A program made the position numbers and the translations under genes. A stretch of DNA of 20,114 nucleotides from a virus, in IMG/VR virus record IMGVR_UViG_3300025327_000178, positions 1-20,114 of that record. One strand, written 5' to 3'. Of this stretch, positions 5,714 to 12,731 are shown in pieces. Numbering within the stretch: position 1 is the stretch's first letter; each line of letters begins with the position of its first letter. Below the pieces are notes generated by a model. It worked only from the letters and a program-made list of their open reading frames with translations, was not told where the DNA came from and did not search any database.

Positions 5714-6412
5714 ATGGCCGACCAAGGCCGTTGGTTCAAGCTATGGGTGAGCGCGTTGGCCGACCCGTCCTTGGACAACTTGTCCATCGCCCAGTTCGGT
5801 CGCTGGGCCAAGTTGGGCACCTATGCCAAGGCCCACGGACAGGATGGAACGGTTACACTCGTTTCACCGGCAAAGGTACTGGTTTCGATGCTCCAGTGTG
5901 ACGATTTTCAGCACATGATCGCGTGTATTGAGGAGATGCCAAATCTCACTGTTTCACTTGGAACGAATACAGTCGTTTCATTTCGCAACTGGGCGAAATA
6001 CCAAGGGGATTTCAGCACCGCCAGAGTTCGCAAATTTCGCCAAATGAAACGGTCTAAGAGGAGAGGAGAAGAGAAGAGAGGAGAAGAGAAGAGAGGAGAG
6101 GGAAAAGACGTAGGCGCGGAGCCGGGCAAGCCGGCCGCGCCCATTCCGCCCACCCTTGCTGCCTGGCTGGCAGAGACCCGTCACCTGCAGCCGCTAGGAA
6201 ACGGCCGATGCGCCGGACTGTGGCAGACGCTGGAACGGGCCTACGACCAGTACCCTTGGCTGTTCTTCGAGGACGAGATCCGCAAAGCGGATGCCTGGCT
6301 GGAGGCGAATCCCAGCCGCCGTCCGACACCCAAGGGCCTGGGCCGGTTCATGCGGTCGTGGCTGGAGCGGGCCGTGGAGATGGGGAGGAGGCACCATGCC
6401 AAAGGCGCGTGA
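5714..6412 (+). CDS. replication initiator / replisome organizer-like
   Basis: A 232-residue protein. Residues 1-110 (RWFKLWVSALADPSLDNLS, GRWAKLGTYAKAHGQDG, then FRNWAKYQGDFSTARVRKFR) resemble the winged-helix N-terminal domain of phage replisome organizers and DnaT/DnaD-like initiators. Residues 111-130 are a charged linker of RGEEK repeats. The C-terminal half (PPTLAAWLAETRHL, then FFEDEIRKADAWLEANPSRR and GRFMRSWLERA) looks like the helicase-loader contact domain common to such proteins. It would bind the phage origin and recruit host helicase. The gene's middle is less GC-rich and holds iteron-like motifs and a tandem purine repeat, as expected if the origin lies inside the initiator gene. 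Family recognition is by pattern, not search. Confidence 0.65.
   Translation: MADQGRWFKLWVSALADPSLDNLSIAQFGRWAKLGTYAKAHGQDGTVTLVSPAKVLVSMLQCDDFQHMIACIEEMPNLTVSLGTNTVVSFRNWAKYQGDFSTARVRKFRQMKRSKRRGEEKRGEEKRGEGKDVGAEPGKPAAPIPPTLAAWLAETRHLQPLGNGRCAGLWQTLERAYDQYPWLFFEDEIRKADAWLEANPSRRPTPKGLGRFMRSWLERAVEMGRRHHAKGA
5861..6108. other. candidate replication origin inside initiator gene
   Basis: GTTTCA occurs at 5861-5866, 5951-5956 and 5975-5980, the related GTTTC at 5882-5886, and the inverted form TGAAAC at 6045-6050. The surrounding bases are visibly less GC-rich than the rest of the block. An uninterrupted purine run at 6056-6108 follows. Lambdoid phages place their iterons inside the initiator gene next to an easily melted segment, so the layout fits an origin. 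This is inference from arrangement only; the motif is short and the spacing irregular. Confidence 0.3.
6061..6100 (+). repeat. 15-bp tandem purine repeat
   Basis: Two perfect copies of GAGAGGAGAAGAGAA (6061-6075, 6076-6090) and a partial third (6091-6100), inside a 53-base all-purine strand. Because 15 is a multiple of three the repeat stays in frame and encodes RGEEK units in the linker of the initiator-like protein. Confidence 0.9.
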
Positions 6413-6665
6413 CCGCCAGGCCGGAGACGAGGGCGGGGAGCTGGGCCGCACCTGGAAGCCCAGCTTTCCTGCGGGCCGCTACCTGGGCCGCAAGGAGGCT
6501 GCGGCCACCATGTGGGCCGTGATCGACCTGATGGCCCACGGCACCGAGAGCATCTGGCACGGCGTGGAATCGTGGGACCAGGCCAAACGCGAAGGCATTG
6601 TGGAGTGGTATGAGCGGCAGGCGCAGGCGCGCCGCGGTGAGCTGACCGATGACGGTCGTGTTTGA
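6396..6665 (+). CDS. hypothetical protein, 89 aa
   Basis: ATG 6396 lies just inside the end of the initiator gene, behind a purine-rich GGGGAGGAGG Shine-Dalgarno region, and is the natural start although the frame is open upstream. The product (PKARDRQAGDEGGELGRTWK, then GRYLGRKEAAATMWAVIDLM and SWDQAKREGIVEWYERQAQA) is hydrophilic and helical. I recognise no family. Its place after the initiator suggests a replication accessory role, which is inference. It overlaps the next gene by 17 bases. Confidence 0.55.
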   Translation: MPKARDRQAGDEGGELGRTWKPSFPAGRYLGRKEAAATMWAVIDLMAHGTESIWHGVESWDQAKREGIVEWYERQAQARRGELTDDGRV

Positions 6666-6951
6666 CGCTTACGGCACCCGGTATCAGGTGTGCCGGACGT
6701 GCAAGGATCTCCTGCCGGCCCCCATCCCGATGTTCTGGCCTCAGTGTGGGCAGTGTACGACTGCCGCTAAGATCAAGGAAATAGGCCACTTGTTCGTGGC
6801 GGAGCGGAAGACACATTGGCGCGATAGGCTCTTTTGTTCCGGTCCTGCGCTGACCGCTCGCCAGCGAGCCTACATGTTGGGACACGAACCAGTCCCGCAG
6901 ATGGCTCCCAGGCGCGTACGGAGGGCCCCCCCGCGCGTTCTGGAGCGGTAG
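6649..6951 (+). CDS. zinc-ribbon protein, 100 aa
   Basis: Starts at ATG 6649 inside the end of the previous gene. The N-terminal part holds CRTCKDLLPAP and then CGQCTTAAKIKE, two CxxC knuckles 18 residues apart, a zinc-ribbon arrangement. The C-terminal part is basic and arginine/proline-rich (PQMAPRRVRRAPPRV) and probably disordered or nucleic-acid binding. The specific role is unknown. It is the last gene before the non-coding leader of the packaging block. Confidence 0.55.
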   Translation: MTVVFDAYGTRYQVCRTCKDLLPAPIPMFWPQCGQCTTAAKIKEIGHLFVAERKTHWRDRLFCSGPALTARQRAYMLGHEPVPQMAPRRVRRAPPRVLER

Positions 6952-6981
6952 CGGCTAGGGTGGTGGCCGTGGATCGGACCT

Positions 6982-6997
6982 GGCCCATTTATGGGCC
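6982..6997. promoter_or_regulatory. palindrome, operator-like
   Basis: GGCCCAT and ATGGGCC form a perfect 7-bp inverted repeat around a TT centre, 17 bases before the TTGACA hexamer. It could be a regulator binding site. As RNA it could fold with a shorter stem, but no U-run follows directly, so a terminator is less likely. Confidence 0.4.
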
Positions 6998-7013
6998 TCC
7001 CAGCGCTTTTTCC

Positions 7014-7042
7014 TTGACAGGGCGGTTTTCTTACGGTGTGAG
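7014..7042 (+). promoter_or_regulatory. possible sigma-70 type promoter
   Basis: A perfect TTGACA is at 7014-7019, in a rare T-rich patch of this GC-rich window, at the head of the packaging and structural operon. With a 17-base spacer the -10 position would read TGTGAG, a poor match, so either the host sigma factor differs or an activator is needed. No other promoter candidate of this quality was seen. Confidence 0.3.
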
Positions 7043-7248
7043 TAGGGGCGGCAGGATGGACCGGAGGGACGTTCTTGGGCCCCAACGTTGAGGTTGGCCC
7101 GTCGTGAGACGCGCTAGAGCGCAGCGGTACTGCGCCCGCCTGGGAGCATATGCGATGCCGGCGACCTAGCCGGGACTCACCTGCCCCCGCCCGATCTCTC
7201 TCAGGTCGGGCGTGCGCCCCGCGGGCAGTAGTGCGTCACGAGGTCAGC

Positions 7249-7788
7249 ATGGGTGGTCCTGGCAGTGGTCGCAGGCCTTCTGTCAAGCGGAAGCGCGATG
7301 ATTTGGTACTCCAGCGTGGGCCAGATGGGCACTCGGACTATCTGCCGCCACCCACGGGCGGGCCCAGCGAGCGCATGGACGCGGCCGCTGCGGCTCTGGT
7401 GAGCGGTGCGGCTGCGAGCGTGGCGGCCGCCCTGCGGGTGGCAGGATACGCCCACCAAGGCGGTGCTCAAGCGGAGACGGTGAAGGCGCACGCGGCGGAG
7501 GTGGCGGAGCGGGAAGGGCTGACGCTGCCGGCGATTATTCGGACCGTGAGGCAAGGGTTGGATGCGAATATTACGCGGATGGTTGTGGTGGAGGGTGAGC
7601 GGGGTGGGAGGGAACGGATCGAGGAGCCCGACACGGATGCGCGGTTGCGCGCCGCCGAGATCGGCCTGCGGGTCCACGGGGTGGGCCACGAGCGGGCCTC
7701 GGGATCTGCCGTCACGGTGGTGATCATGCCGATGCGTGAGCTGCAAGTGCCCGAATCGAAAGCGATTGAAGTCGAAGTGCAACAGTAG
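7249..7788 (+). CDS. terminase small subunit candidate
   Basis: A 179-residue protein beginning GGPGSGRRPSVKRKR, an N-terminus I associate with phage terminase-region proteins. The middle has a helical alanine-rich part (AALVSGAAASVAAALRVAGY) that may hold the DNA-binding HTH. The part from about 115 (LTLPAIIRTVRQGLDANITR, then DTDARLRAAEIGLRVHGVGH) matches the usual small-terminase ending in which a helix with D-x-x-x-R-L-x-A-x-E-I precedes a beta tail (SAVTVVIMP). It would recognise phage DNA and form the oligomer that feeds the large terminase encoded 194 bases later. The start ATG 7249 is preceded by only a weak GAGGT motif. Assignment rests on pattern plus position. Confidence 0.6.
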   Translation: MGGPGSGRRPSVKRKRDDLVLQRGPDGHSDYLPPPTGGPSERMDAAAAALVSGAAASVAAALRVAGYAHQGGAQAETVKAHAAEVAEREGLTLPAIIRTVRQGLDANITRMVVVEGERGGRERIEEPDTDARLRAAEIGLRVHGVGHERASGSAVTVVIMPMRELQVPESKAIEVEVQQ

Positions 7789-7982
7789 TGCTGAAGGGTT
7801 GCAGGGCCAGATTGGGAGATCCGAGGGGGGGGGAGGGGCAAAAATCGCGCCCCTCGCAAGGGCGTGGGATGCCCCCCACGCGTAGTACACCCCCCAGCGT
7901 TTTCCAGCCCATGGCCCACTTTATCCGCGCCAAGAAAATCCTTGCCATGGTCCGCGACGATCCCGGGGGGGCGCGGGACTGA
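7788..7982 (+). CDS. possible small gene between terminase subunits
   Basis: A 64-codon frame from GTG 7788 (sharing the G of the preceding TAG) to TGA 7980-7982, which overlaps the terminase ATG. The last part (FQPMAHFIRAKKILAMVRDD) looks protein-like; the first part is an arginine/glycine/proline stretch read through a run of nine Gs (7825-7833). A shorter version from ATG 7911 would be only 23 residues. It may be a real coupled microprotein or simply an open frame in the intergenic leader. No family recognised. Confidence 0.3.
   Translation: MLKGCRARLGDPRGGEGQKSRPSQGRGMPPTRSTPPSVFQPMAHFIRAKKILAMVRDDPGGARD
7825..7855 (+). other. G-run and GC-rich hairpin before large terminase
   Basis: A run of nine Gs (7825-7833) leads into a stem GAGGGGC (7833-7839) / GCCCCTC (7849-7855) with a 9-base A-rich loop. 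No T-run follows, so it is not a standard terminator. It could slow readthrough or affect translation; the G-run is also a place where sequencing or slippage errors arise. Confidence 0.45.
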
Positions 7983-9421
7983 TGGCGCGACGGAGACGCA
8001 CGGAGGCGCTGCACCTGCCGCAGCGCAGCACCATCAGCCTGGATGCGGACACGTGGCCGCGGTCGTACCAGCGGCCCTTGCTGGCGGCCCTGCTGGGGCA
8101 TCGCTTCGATCGGTTCATGGCGGTGTGGCATCGGGGGGCGGGGAAGGACTACACCACCCTCTACGCGACAGTGATCCTCATGCTCCAGCGGCCGGGCAAC
8201 TATTACTTCGTCTACCCGGAGGCGGCGCAGGGGCGGCGGATGCTGTGGGATGGGTTGGATGAGCAGGGGCGGCCGTTCCTGGACATCTTCCCGCCCGAGC
8301 TCGTGGTGGAGAAGAACGAGACGGAGATGATGATTCGCTTCAAGCCGGTGGGAACCCACACGGCGGGGGCGACGTGGCAGCTCATCGGGGCGGACGATCC
8401 GGACCGGCACCGGGGCATGAACCCGGCGGGGATCGTGTTCTCGGAGTGGCCGCACATCCCGGAGAGCATGTACACGAAGATCGCGGAGCCCCGGCTGCTC
8501 ACGAACCAAGGATGGGCCGTGTTCATCTTCACTCCCGAGGGTAAGAACCACGCGCACACCATGTGGAAGATGGCGCAGGGGCAGCCCCGGACCTGGTTCA
8601 CGCAGGTGCTCACGGTGGACGACACGAAGAAGGATGCGCCGGGCGAGGCGGGGACCCCGGTGGTGAGCGCCGCGCAGATCCAGGCCCTGCGGGCCGCGGG
8701 GCGCGCCGAGGAGATCATCCAGCAGGAATACTTTTGCTCCTTCGAGGGCTTCCTGCGGGGCACGGTGTACGGGGACGTGATCACCACCGCCCGGAAGGAG
8801 GGGCGGATCGGGGCGTTCCCATACCGGGCGGACCTCCGGGTCCACACGGCCTGGGACATCGGGCTGTCGGATGGGACCGCCATCTGGTTCTACCAGACGG
8901 ACGGCCGGCGGTTCAATTTCATCGACTTCCTCTTTGAGCGGGGCAAGGGCCTGCACCACTTCGCCCACGTGGTGCAGGTGCGGCGGCCGGGGGAGACGGG
9001 GCGGCCCTACGTCTACGGGGACCACACGGGGCCCCATGATCTGGAGATCGTGGAATACAGCAGCCAGCGGGGCCAGACGCGGCGCGAGGTGGCCCGGGAG
9101 TTGGGGCTGGACTTCCGGGTGGCCCCCAAGCTCCTGGTGGCCGAGGGGATCGACATGGCCCGCCGGCTCTTCAGCCGCTGCTACTTCCACGAGACGACCT
9201 GCGGGGCTGGCCTGGACCACCTGGGCGCCTACCACTACGCCTGGGAGGAGCGGAAGCAGGAATACGGCAAGGAGCCGGTGCATGACGAGCACAGCCACGC
9301 CGCGGACGCCTTCCGGACCTTCGCGGTGTGTCCCACCGAGCACAACGAGGGCCGCGACTACCGGCCGCCCCAGCGCTACGCGCGGTCGGAGTGGAACCCC
9401 CACGGGGCCCCGGTGAGGTGA
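7982..9421 (+). CDS. terL: terminase large subunit
   Basis: A 479-residue phage packaging motor. The ATPase half has an adenine-side segment (WPRSYQRPLLAALLG), a Walker A variant WHRGAGKDYT (residues 49-58), Walker B IVFSEW with catalytic Glu155, and a coupling motif FIFTPEGKNH. The RNase H-like nuclease half shows the acidic triad: Asp292 in AWDIGLSDGT, Asp347 in YVYGDHTG, and Asp442 in HDEHSHAADAFR. It translocates genomic DNA into the prohead and cuts it. Length is normal and both active sites look intact. The Walker A ending in GKD rather than GKS/T also occurs in phage terminases. The start ATG overlaps the upstream frame's stop (TGATG). Confidence 0.93.
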   Translation: MARRRRTEALHLPQRSTISLDADTWPRSYQRPLLAALLGHRFDRFMAVWHRGAGKDYTTLYATVILMLQRPGNYYFVYPEAAQGRRMLWDGLDEQGRPFLDIFPPELVVEKNETEMMIRFKPVGTHTAGATWQLIGADDPDRHRGMNPAGIVFSEWPHIPESMYTKIAEPRLLTNQGWAVFIFTPEGKNHAHTMWKMAQGQPRTWFTQVLTVDDTKKDAPGEAGTPVVSAAQIQALRAAGRAEEIIQQEYFCSFEGFLRGTVYGDVITTARKEGRIGAFPYRADLRVHTAWDIGLSDGTAIWFYQTDGRRFNFIDFLFERGKGLHHFAHVVQVRRPGETGRPYVYGDHTGPHDLEIVEYSSQRGQTRREVARELGLDFRVAPKLLVAEGIDMARRLFSRCYFHETTCGAGLDHLGAYHYAWEERKQEYGKEPVHDEHSHAADAFRTFAVCPTEHNEGRDYRPPQRYARSEWNPHGAPVR

Positions 9422-9422
9422 G

Positions 9423-9590
9423 ATGCCCCTGGCCAAGTACGATCGGCACTTCGGCGGCAAGGGGGGCGCGGCCAAGGCGCATGCCGAGATGGCGAAGGAG
9501 TACGGGGCGGAGAAGGGCGAGGCGGTATTCTACGCCACCATGAACAAGCGCAAGAAACGGCGGCGCCGCAGCGTGATGGGGAAGGGCTGA
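9423..9590 (+). CDS. small basic protein between terminase and portal
   Basis: A 55-residue ORF starting at ATG 9423, two bases after the terminase stop, and ending in a TGATG overlap with the portal gene, so no coding gap remains. It begins MPLAKYDRHFGGKGGAAKAH, continues EMAKEYGAEKGEAVFYATMN and ends in a run of K/R (KRKKRRRRSVMGKG). Short proteins with this G-x-x-K-G-x-x-V-F-Y-A-T-x-N-K-R-K signature are, to my recollection, common near podovirus portals. The basic tail would suit binding of DNA or of the acidic prohead interior. Function unknown. Confidence 0.75.
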   Translation: MPLAKYDRHFGGKGGAAKAHAEMAKEYGAEKGEAVFYATMNKRKKRRRRSVMGKG

Positions 9591-11257
9591 TGCCTGCAGA
9601 CGTGAAAGCCCTCTTGGCCCGCTGGGACCGGCTGGACGCCGACCGCCGGACGAACTGGGACGCGGACTTCCTGGAGTTGGCGAACTACCTGTTGCCGACC
9701 CGGGCCATGGCCATCAACCTCACCATCCCCGGGGTCCGCATCACCCGGCAGCTCTTCGACTCGGAGGGCATCACGGCGCCCACGCTGCTGGCCTCCAGCC
9801 TCCACGGGAATCTCAGCAACCCCTCCACCAAGTGGTTCACCTTCTACGTCACCCCGGAGGAGTTGAACGAGGACAACGCGGTGCAGGACTGGCTGGAAGC
9901 GGTGGCCCGCCGGGTCACCCGGGTCCTGGACAGCAGCAATTTCCATTACGAGATCGGGGAGACCTACCTGGAGGGCCCGGTGTTCGGCACCGCGGCCATC
10001 ATCGAGGAGGAGGAGACCGCCGCGACACCCGGCCTGCCACCCCGCCCCCTTTTCACCGCGCTGCCCATCGGCACCTACGGGATCTCGGAGAACGAGAAGG
10101 GGCGGGTGGACGTGCTTTTTTACCAGTCGGTGATGACCGTCCGGGCCTGCCTGCGGGAGTGGGGCGAGGCCAACCATGCGGATCTGCAGGAGAAAGTCAC
10201 GGAGAAGCCGGACGACCTGGTGACGCTTCTCCACGCCATCTACCCGCGGAACGATCGGGACGAGCGCTACGGCCGGCGCGACCGGCGCAACAAGCCCTTC
10301 GCCTCCTGCTGGGTGGACGTGGAGCGCAAGCACATCATCCGCGAGGGGGGCTACGAGGAGTTCCCGGGCGCGGTGTGGCGCTGGCGCAAACAGCCGGGGG
10401 AGACCTATGGGCGCGGCCAGGGCCATCTGGCGCTCCCGGATATCAAGACTTTGAACCGGGAAGTTGAGCTCTTGCTTCAGGGTCTGGCCCTGGACATCGC
10501 GCCGCCCCTCTTCGAATTGGACCGCACCGTGGTCGGAGACCTCCTGTGGGAACCCCTGGCCCGGAACGTGGTCCGCGACAAGCAGGGCGTCTGGACCCTG
10601 CCCTCCGGGGTCCGCTACGACGTGGCCAAGATGAGCTTCGACCGGCTGGAGACGAAAATCCGGAAAATCTTTTTCGTGGACCAGATCCAGGCCCTGCCCC
10701 CCAGCACCCAGGGGCCCAGCTACATGACCGCCTTCGAGGTGGCCAAGCGCGTGGAACAGGAGTTCAAGCTCCTGGGGCCCGCCTACGGGCGCGTCACGGG
10801 GGAGCTGCACGCTCCCATCATCGAGCGCACGGCCCGGATGCTGGCGCGGGCCGGCGGCCTGCCCCCGCCCCCGCCGGGCCTGCGGATGCCCGGCGTGGAG
10901 ATGCACATCAAGTACCTGGGCCCCATGGCCCGCGCCCAGGAGGCCGAGACCCTGACGGGGATCGCCCAGAAGAACCTCTGGGTACAGACCGTGCTCCAGA
11001 TGAACCCCAACGACCAGAGCGTGCTCGACAACTTCGACTTCGACCAGGAGGCCCTGGTGGTGGCCCGGGGCTACGGCGTGCCGGCCAGCGTCACCCGAGG
11101 GAAGGATGCCGTGGAGCAGATCCGCCAGCAGCGGATCCAGGCGCAGGCGGCCCAGCAGCAGAAGATGGACCTGATGGCGGTGGCCGAAGGGGCCGGCAAG
11201 GCGGCTCCCATGGTGCAGGCGCTGCACGCGGGCGCCGCGGAGGAGATCCCGGCATGA
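9590..11257 (+). CDS. portal / head-to-tail connector protein
   Basis: A 555-residue protein of the podovirus head-to-tail connector family (PF12236 type). Recognisable parts are the N-terminal DFLELANYLLPTR, the TLLASSLHGNLSNPSTKWFT motif after the first strand region, a central GPVFGTAAIIEEEE/YQSVMT segment, the GETYGRGQGHLALPDIKTLN portal wing motif, and SYMTAFEVAKRVEQEF, the helix lining the channel. The C-terminus is a glutamine/alanine-rich coiled helix (EQIRQQRIQAQAAQQQ) like the barrel of this family. It forms the dodecameric ring through which DNA enters and onto which the short tail assembles. Length fits the family. It begins in a TGATG overlap and ends in ATGA with the next gene. 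Confidence 0.9.
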   Translation: MPADVKALLARWDRLDADRRTNWDADFLELANYLLPTRAMAINLTIPGVRITRQLFDSEGITAPTLLASSLHGNLSNPSTKWFTFYVTPEELNEDNAVQDWLEAVARRVTRVLDSSNFHYEIGETYLEGPVFGTAAIIEEEETAATPGLPPRPLFTALPIGTYGISENEKGRVDVLFYQSVMTVRACLREWGEANHADLQEKVTEKPDDLVTLLHAIYPRNDRDERYGRRDRRNKPFASCWVDVERKHIIREGGYEEFPGAVWRWRKQPGETYGRGQGHLALPDIKTLNREVELLLQGLALDIAPPLFELDRTVVGDLLWEPLARNVVRDKQGVWTLPSGVRYDVAKMSFDRLETKIRKIFFVDQIQALPPSTQGPSYMTAFEVAKRVEQEFKLLGPAYGRVTGELHAPIIERTARMLARAGGLPPPPPGLRMPGVEMHIKYLGPMARAQEAETLTGIAQKNLWVQTVLQMNPNDQSVLDNFDFDQEALVVARGYGVPASVTRGKDAVEQIRQQRIQAQAAQQQKMDLMAVAEGAGKAAPMVQALHAGAAEEIPA

Positions 11258-11511
11258 CCGAGAACCCCCTGGATCGGGCCGTGGAGCGGGCCGCCCAGCC
11301 CACCTGGCAGATCAGCATCACCGCGCACGGCGCCGCCGTGCAGGTGCAGTGGAGCACGAATCTCCACCCGGAAGCCGTGCCGATGATCCTGGTGGACCAG
11401 GCGAAGCGCATCATCGAGGCGCAGTTCAACCAGCGGCGGAAGGACGCGCCATCGATCGTCGTGCCCACCATGATCCCGAAGGCGGCGAACGGAGGCCATG
11501 ATCGCCGTTGA
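11254..11511 (+). CDS. hypothetical virion-region protein, 85 aa
   Basis: ATG 11254 overlaps the portal stop (ATGA). The 85-residue product starts MTENPLDRAVERAAQPTWQI, has a strand pair (SITAHGAAVQVQWSTN) and a helix (AVPMILVDQAKRIIEAQFNQ), giving a small alpha/beta protein. I recognise no family. A long frame upstream is a shadow of the portal gene. Its place between portal and Bbp19-like gene suggests a head-assembly role, by context only. The next gene starts 14 bases before its end. Confidence 0.6.
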   Translation: MTENPLDRAVERAAQPTWQISITAHGAAVQVQWSTNLHPEAVPMILVDQAKRIIEAQFNQRRKDAPSIVVPTMIPKAANGGHDRR

Positions 11512-11809
11512 TCGCGGGGCCGGGGACCGCGCTCGGGCCCGGGAGCGCCTCCTGCGGGCGTATCACGACGTGGCGTCGTCACCCGCGGGCAAGATCGTGC
11601 TGGAGGACCTGCGGCACCGCTGCTGCGCGGACCGGACCACCGTGGGGGAGGGAGACCTGCAGGGGTGCATCGATCCGTACCGGGTCCTGCTCAACGAGGG
11701 GGCTCGCCTGATGCTCCTGCACATCCTCCAGCACGCCGAGGAGGGCGGGAAGCTGGGGGCCCCCAGGGAGACCCCGCAATTCGCCAAGAGCTCGATGATG
11801 GAGGGATGA
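11498..11809 (+). CDS. Bbp19-like phage protein
   Basis: A 103-residue helical protein. Its core (VASSPAGKIVLEDLRHRCCA, then DPYRVLLNEGARLMLLHILQ) resembles the Bbp19 family named from Bordetella phage BPP-1, where the gene also stands directly before the scaffold gene. The role of the family is not established to my knowledge. The start ATG 11498 has a GGAGG motif only two bases upstream, which is tight, so an alternative start is possible. It overlaps the previous gene by 14 bases and is followed after four bases by the scaffold gene. Confidence 0.6.
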   Translation: MIAVDRGAGDRARARERLLRAYHDVASSPAGKIVLEDLRHRCCADRTTVGEGDLQGCIDPYRVLLNEGARLMLLHILQHAEEGGKLGAPRETPQFAKSSMMEG

Positions 11810-11813
11810 CCTG

Positions 11814-12689
11814 ATGGCCTTCGAGATGGTCACCGAGACCCCGCCCGCCAGTCCCCCGGAGACCTCGCCGCCGGCGGCGCCCGCTTCGCCTGCGGAGCCC
11901 GCAGCGGATTGGCGGGCGGGTCTTCCGGACGACCTCAAGGCCCACAAGGGTCTGGAGAAGTTCAAGGGCGTGGACGCGCTGGCCAAGTCGTACCTCGAGG
12001 TAGAGAAGGCCTACACCGGGAAGCTCGAGGGCCACGTCAAGCTGCCCGTCCCGGACGCGCAGGGCAAGCTGAACGACGCCGAGGTGGCGGCCTTCCGGAA
12101 GGCCACCGGCGTGCCCGAGGCGGCGGAGGGCTACCAGATCCAGGTCTCCGAGGACCTGGCCGACCTGGTGCCGGTCGAGGCGGTGGGCCAGTTCACGCCG
12201 CTCTTCCATCGGCTCAACATCCCGGCGCCCGCGGCCCAGGCCATCGTCCAGGGGTTCGCGGAGTATTCCCAGGCGCAGCTTGCGGCCCTGGATCAGGGCT
12301 ACCGGGCCAAGCTCAACGAGCTGAAGGAGGAATGGGGCGAGCCCACCTTCAATCGGCGCCTGGCCCTGGCCAAGAAGGTGTGGGAGACGGAGCTGCCGGA
12401 AAGCCTGCAGACGGTCTTCGACCGGACGCGGCTCGGCAGCCATCCCGATCTGATCGCCTTCCTGGCCAAGGTCGGGGAGGACCTGGCCGAGAGCGGCCAC
12501 ATCGACGCGCAACTCACCCTGGGATCGCCCACCGGGGAACAGTTGGAGAAGCGGAAGGCCGAGATCATGGCCGATCCCGCCTTTGGCAACGACCGCGAGG
12601 CGGCCCTCAACCCCGCGAAGCACGCGGCGTTGCTGAAGGAGTACCAGGGGATCCTGGCGCAGTTGAGTCCTGCGCCGCTGCGAAAGTAG
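11814..12689 (+). CDS. capsid scaffolding protein
   Basis: A 291-residue protein with a proline/alanine-rich disordered N-terminus (residues 1-40), a DWRAGLPDDLKAHKGLEKFK segment, a helix pair (VDALAKSYLEVEKAYTGKLE), the GYQIQVSEDLAD strand-loop region and long helices (EYSQAQLAALDQGYRAKLNE). The C-terminal ADPAFGNDREAALNPAKHAA ends with a short basic tail. This is the usual plan of scaffold proteins of short-tailed phages, which shape the prohead through coiled helices and bind the capsid through the C-terminus. It lies directly upstream of the major capsid gene, as in BPP-1-like phages. Its stop codon forms part of a large stem-loop. Confidence 0.8.
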   Translation: MAFEMVTETPPASPPETSPPAAPASPAEPAADWRAGLPDDLKAHKGLEKFKGVDALAKSYLEVEKAYTGKLEGHVKLPVPDAQGKLNDAEVAAFRKATGVPEAAEGYQIQVSEDLADLVPVEAVGQFTPLFHRLNIPAPAAQAIVQGFAEYSQAQLAALDQGYRAKLNELKEEWGEPTFNRRLALAKKVWETELPESLQTVFDRTRLGSHPDLIAFLAKVGEDLAESGHIDAQLTLGSPTGEQLEKRKAEIMADPAFGNDREAALNPAKHAALLKEYQGILAQLSPAPLRK

Positions 12690-12731
12690 CCGGACAACTG
12701 TTGCTTCCGCCGAGGAAGCGACAGTCCGGCT
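12688..12731 (+). other. long stem-loop after scaffold gene
   Basis: ACTGTTGCTTCC (12697-12708) pairs with GGAAGCGACAGT (12714-12725) over 12 bp with one G-T pair and a GCCGA loop. The stem continues as AGCCGG/CCGGCT across an ACA bulge, giving about 18 bp. It starts within the scaffold stop codon. No U-run follows, so it is more likely an RNA stabiliser, processing site or partial terminator that sets scaffold and capsid levels. Confidence 0.65.

Larger units (their letters stand above)
6952..7248 (+). promoter_or_regulatory. structured leader upstream of terminase genes
   Basis: About 297 bases without a convincing gene. It holds a palindrome (6982-6997), a -35-like TTGACA (7014-7019), and three hairpins: GCGCAG/CTGCGC at 7119-7135, CCGGC/GCCGG at 7158-7173, and a 9-bp stem (one G-T pair) at 7189-7211 with loop CTCTC. 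An ACGTT/AACGT inverted repeat with a TTGGGCCCCAA core lies around 7069-7088. It may be the late promoter and 5' leader, a packaging (pac/cos) site, or a small structured RNA; the sequence alone does not decide. Confidence 0.4.

Noticed and set aside
6061-6100. CRISPR array or minisatellite
   Set aside because: The repeats are 15 bp, tandem, without spacers, and encode an in-frame protein linker.
6952-7248. A possible tRNA in the leader
   Set aside because: Hairpins are present but there is no T-arm consensus, no acceptor stem pairing and no cloverleaf spacing.
7249-7788. An HNH endonuclease, because of the GGPGSGRR start near terminase
   Set aside because: No H-N-H catalytic motif is present; the C-terminal helix and beta tail fit a small terminase better.
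7724-9475. A 583-codon open frame on the minus strand
   Set aside because: Antisense shadow of the large terminase, whose motifs are clear on the + strand; the minus product is proline/arginine-rich low-complexity sequence.
9530-11227. A 565-codon open frame on the minus strand
   Set aside because: It is the antisense shadow of the portal gene; the GC-rich codon usage keeps this frame open, and the product is a histidine/glycine/leucine-rich sequence with no recognisable domain.
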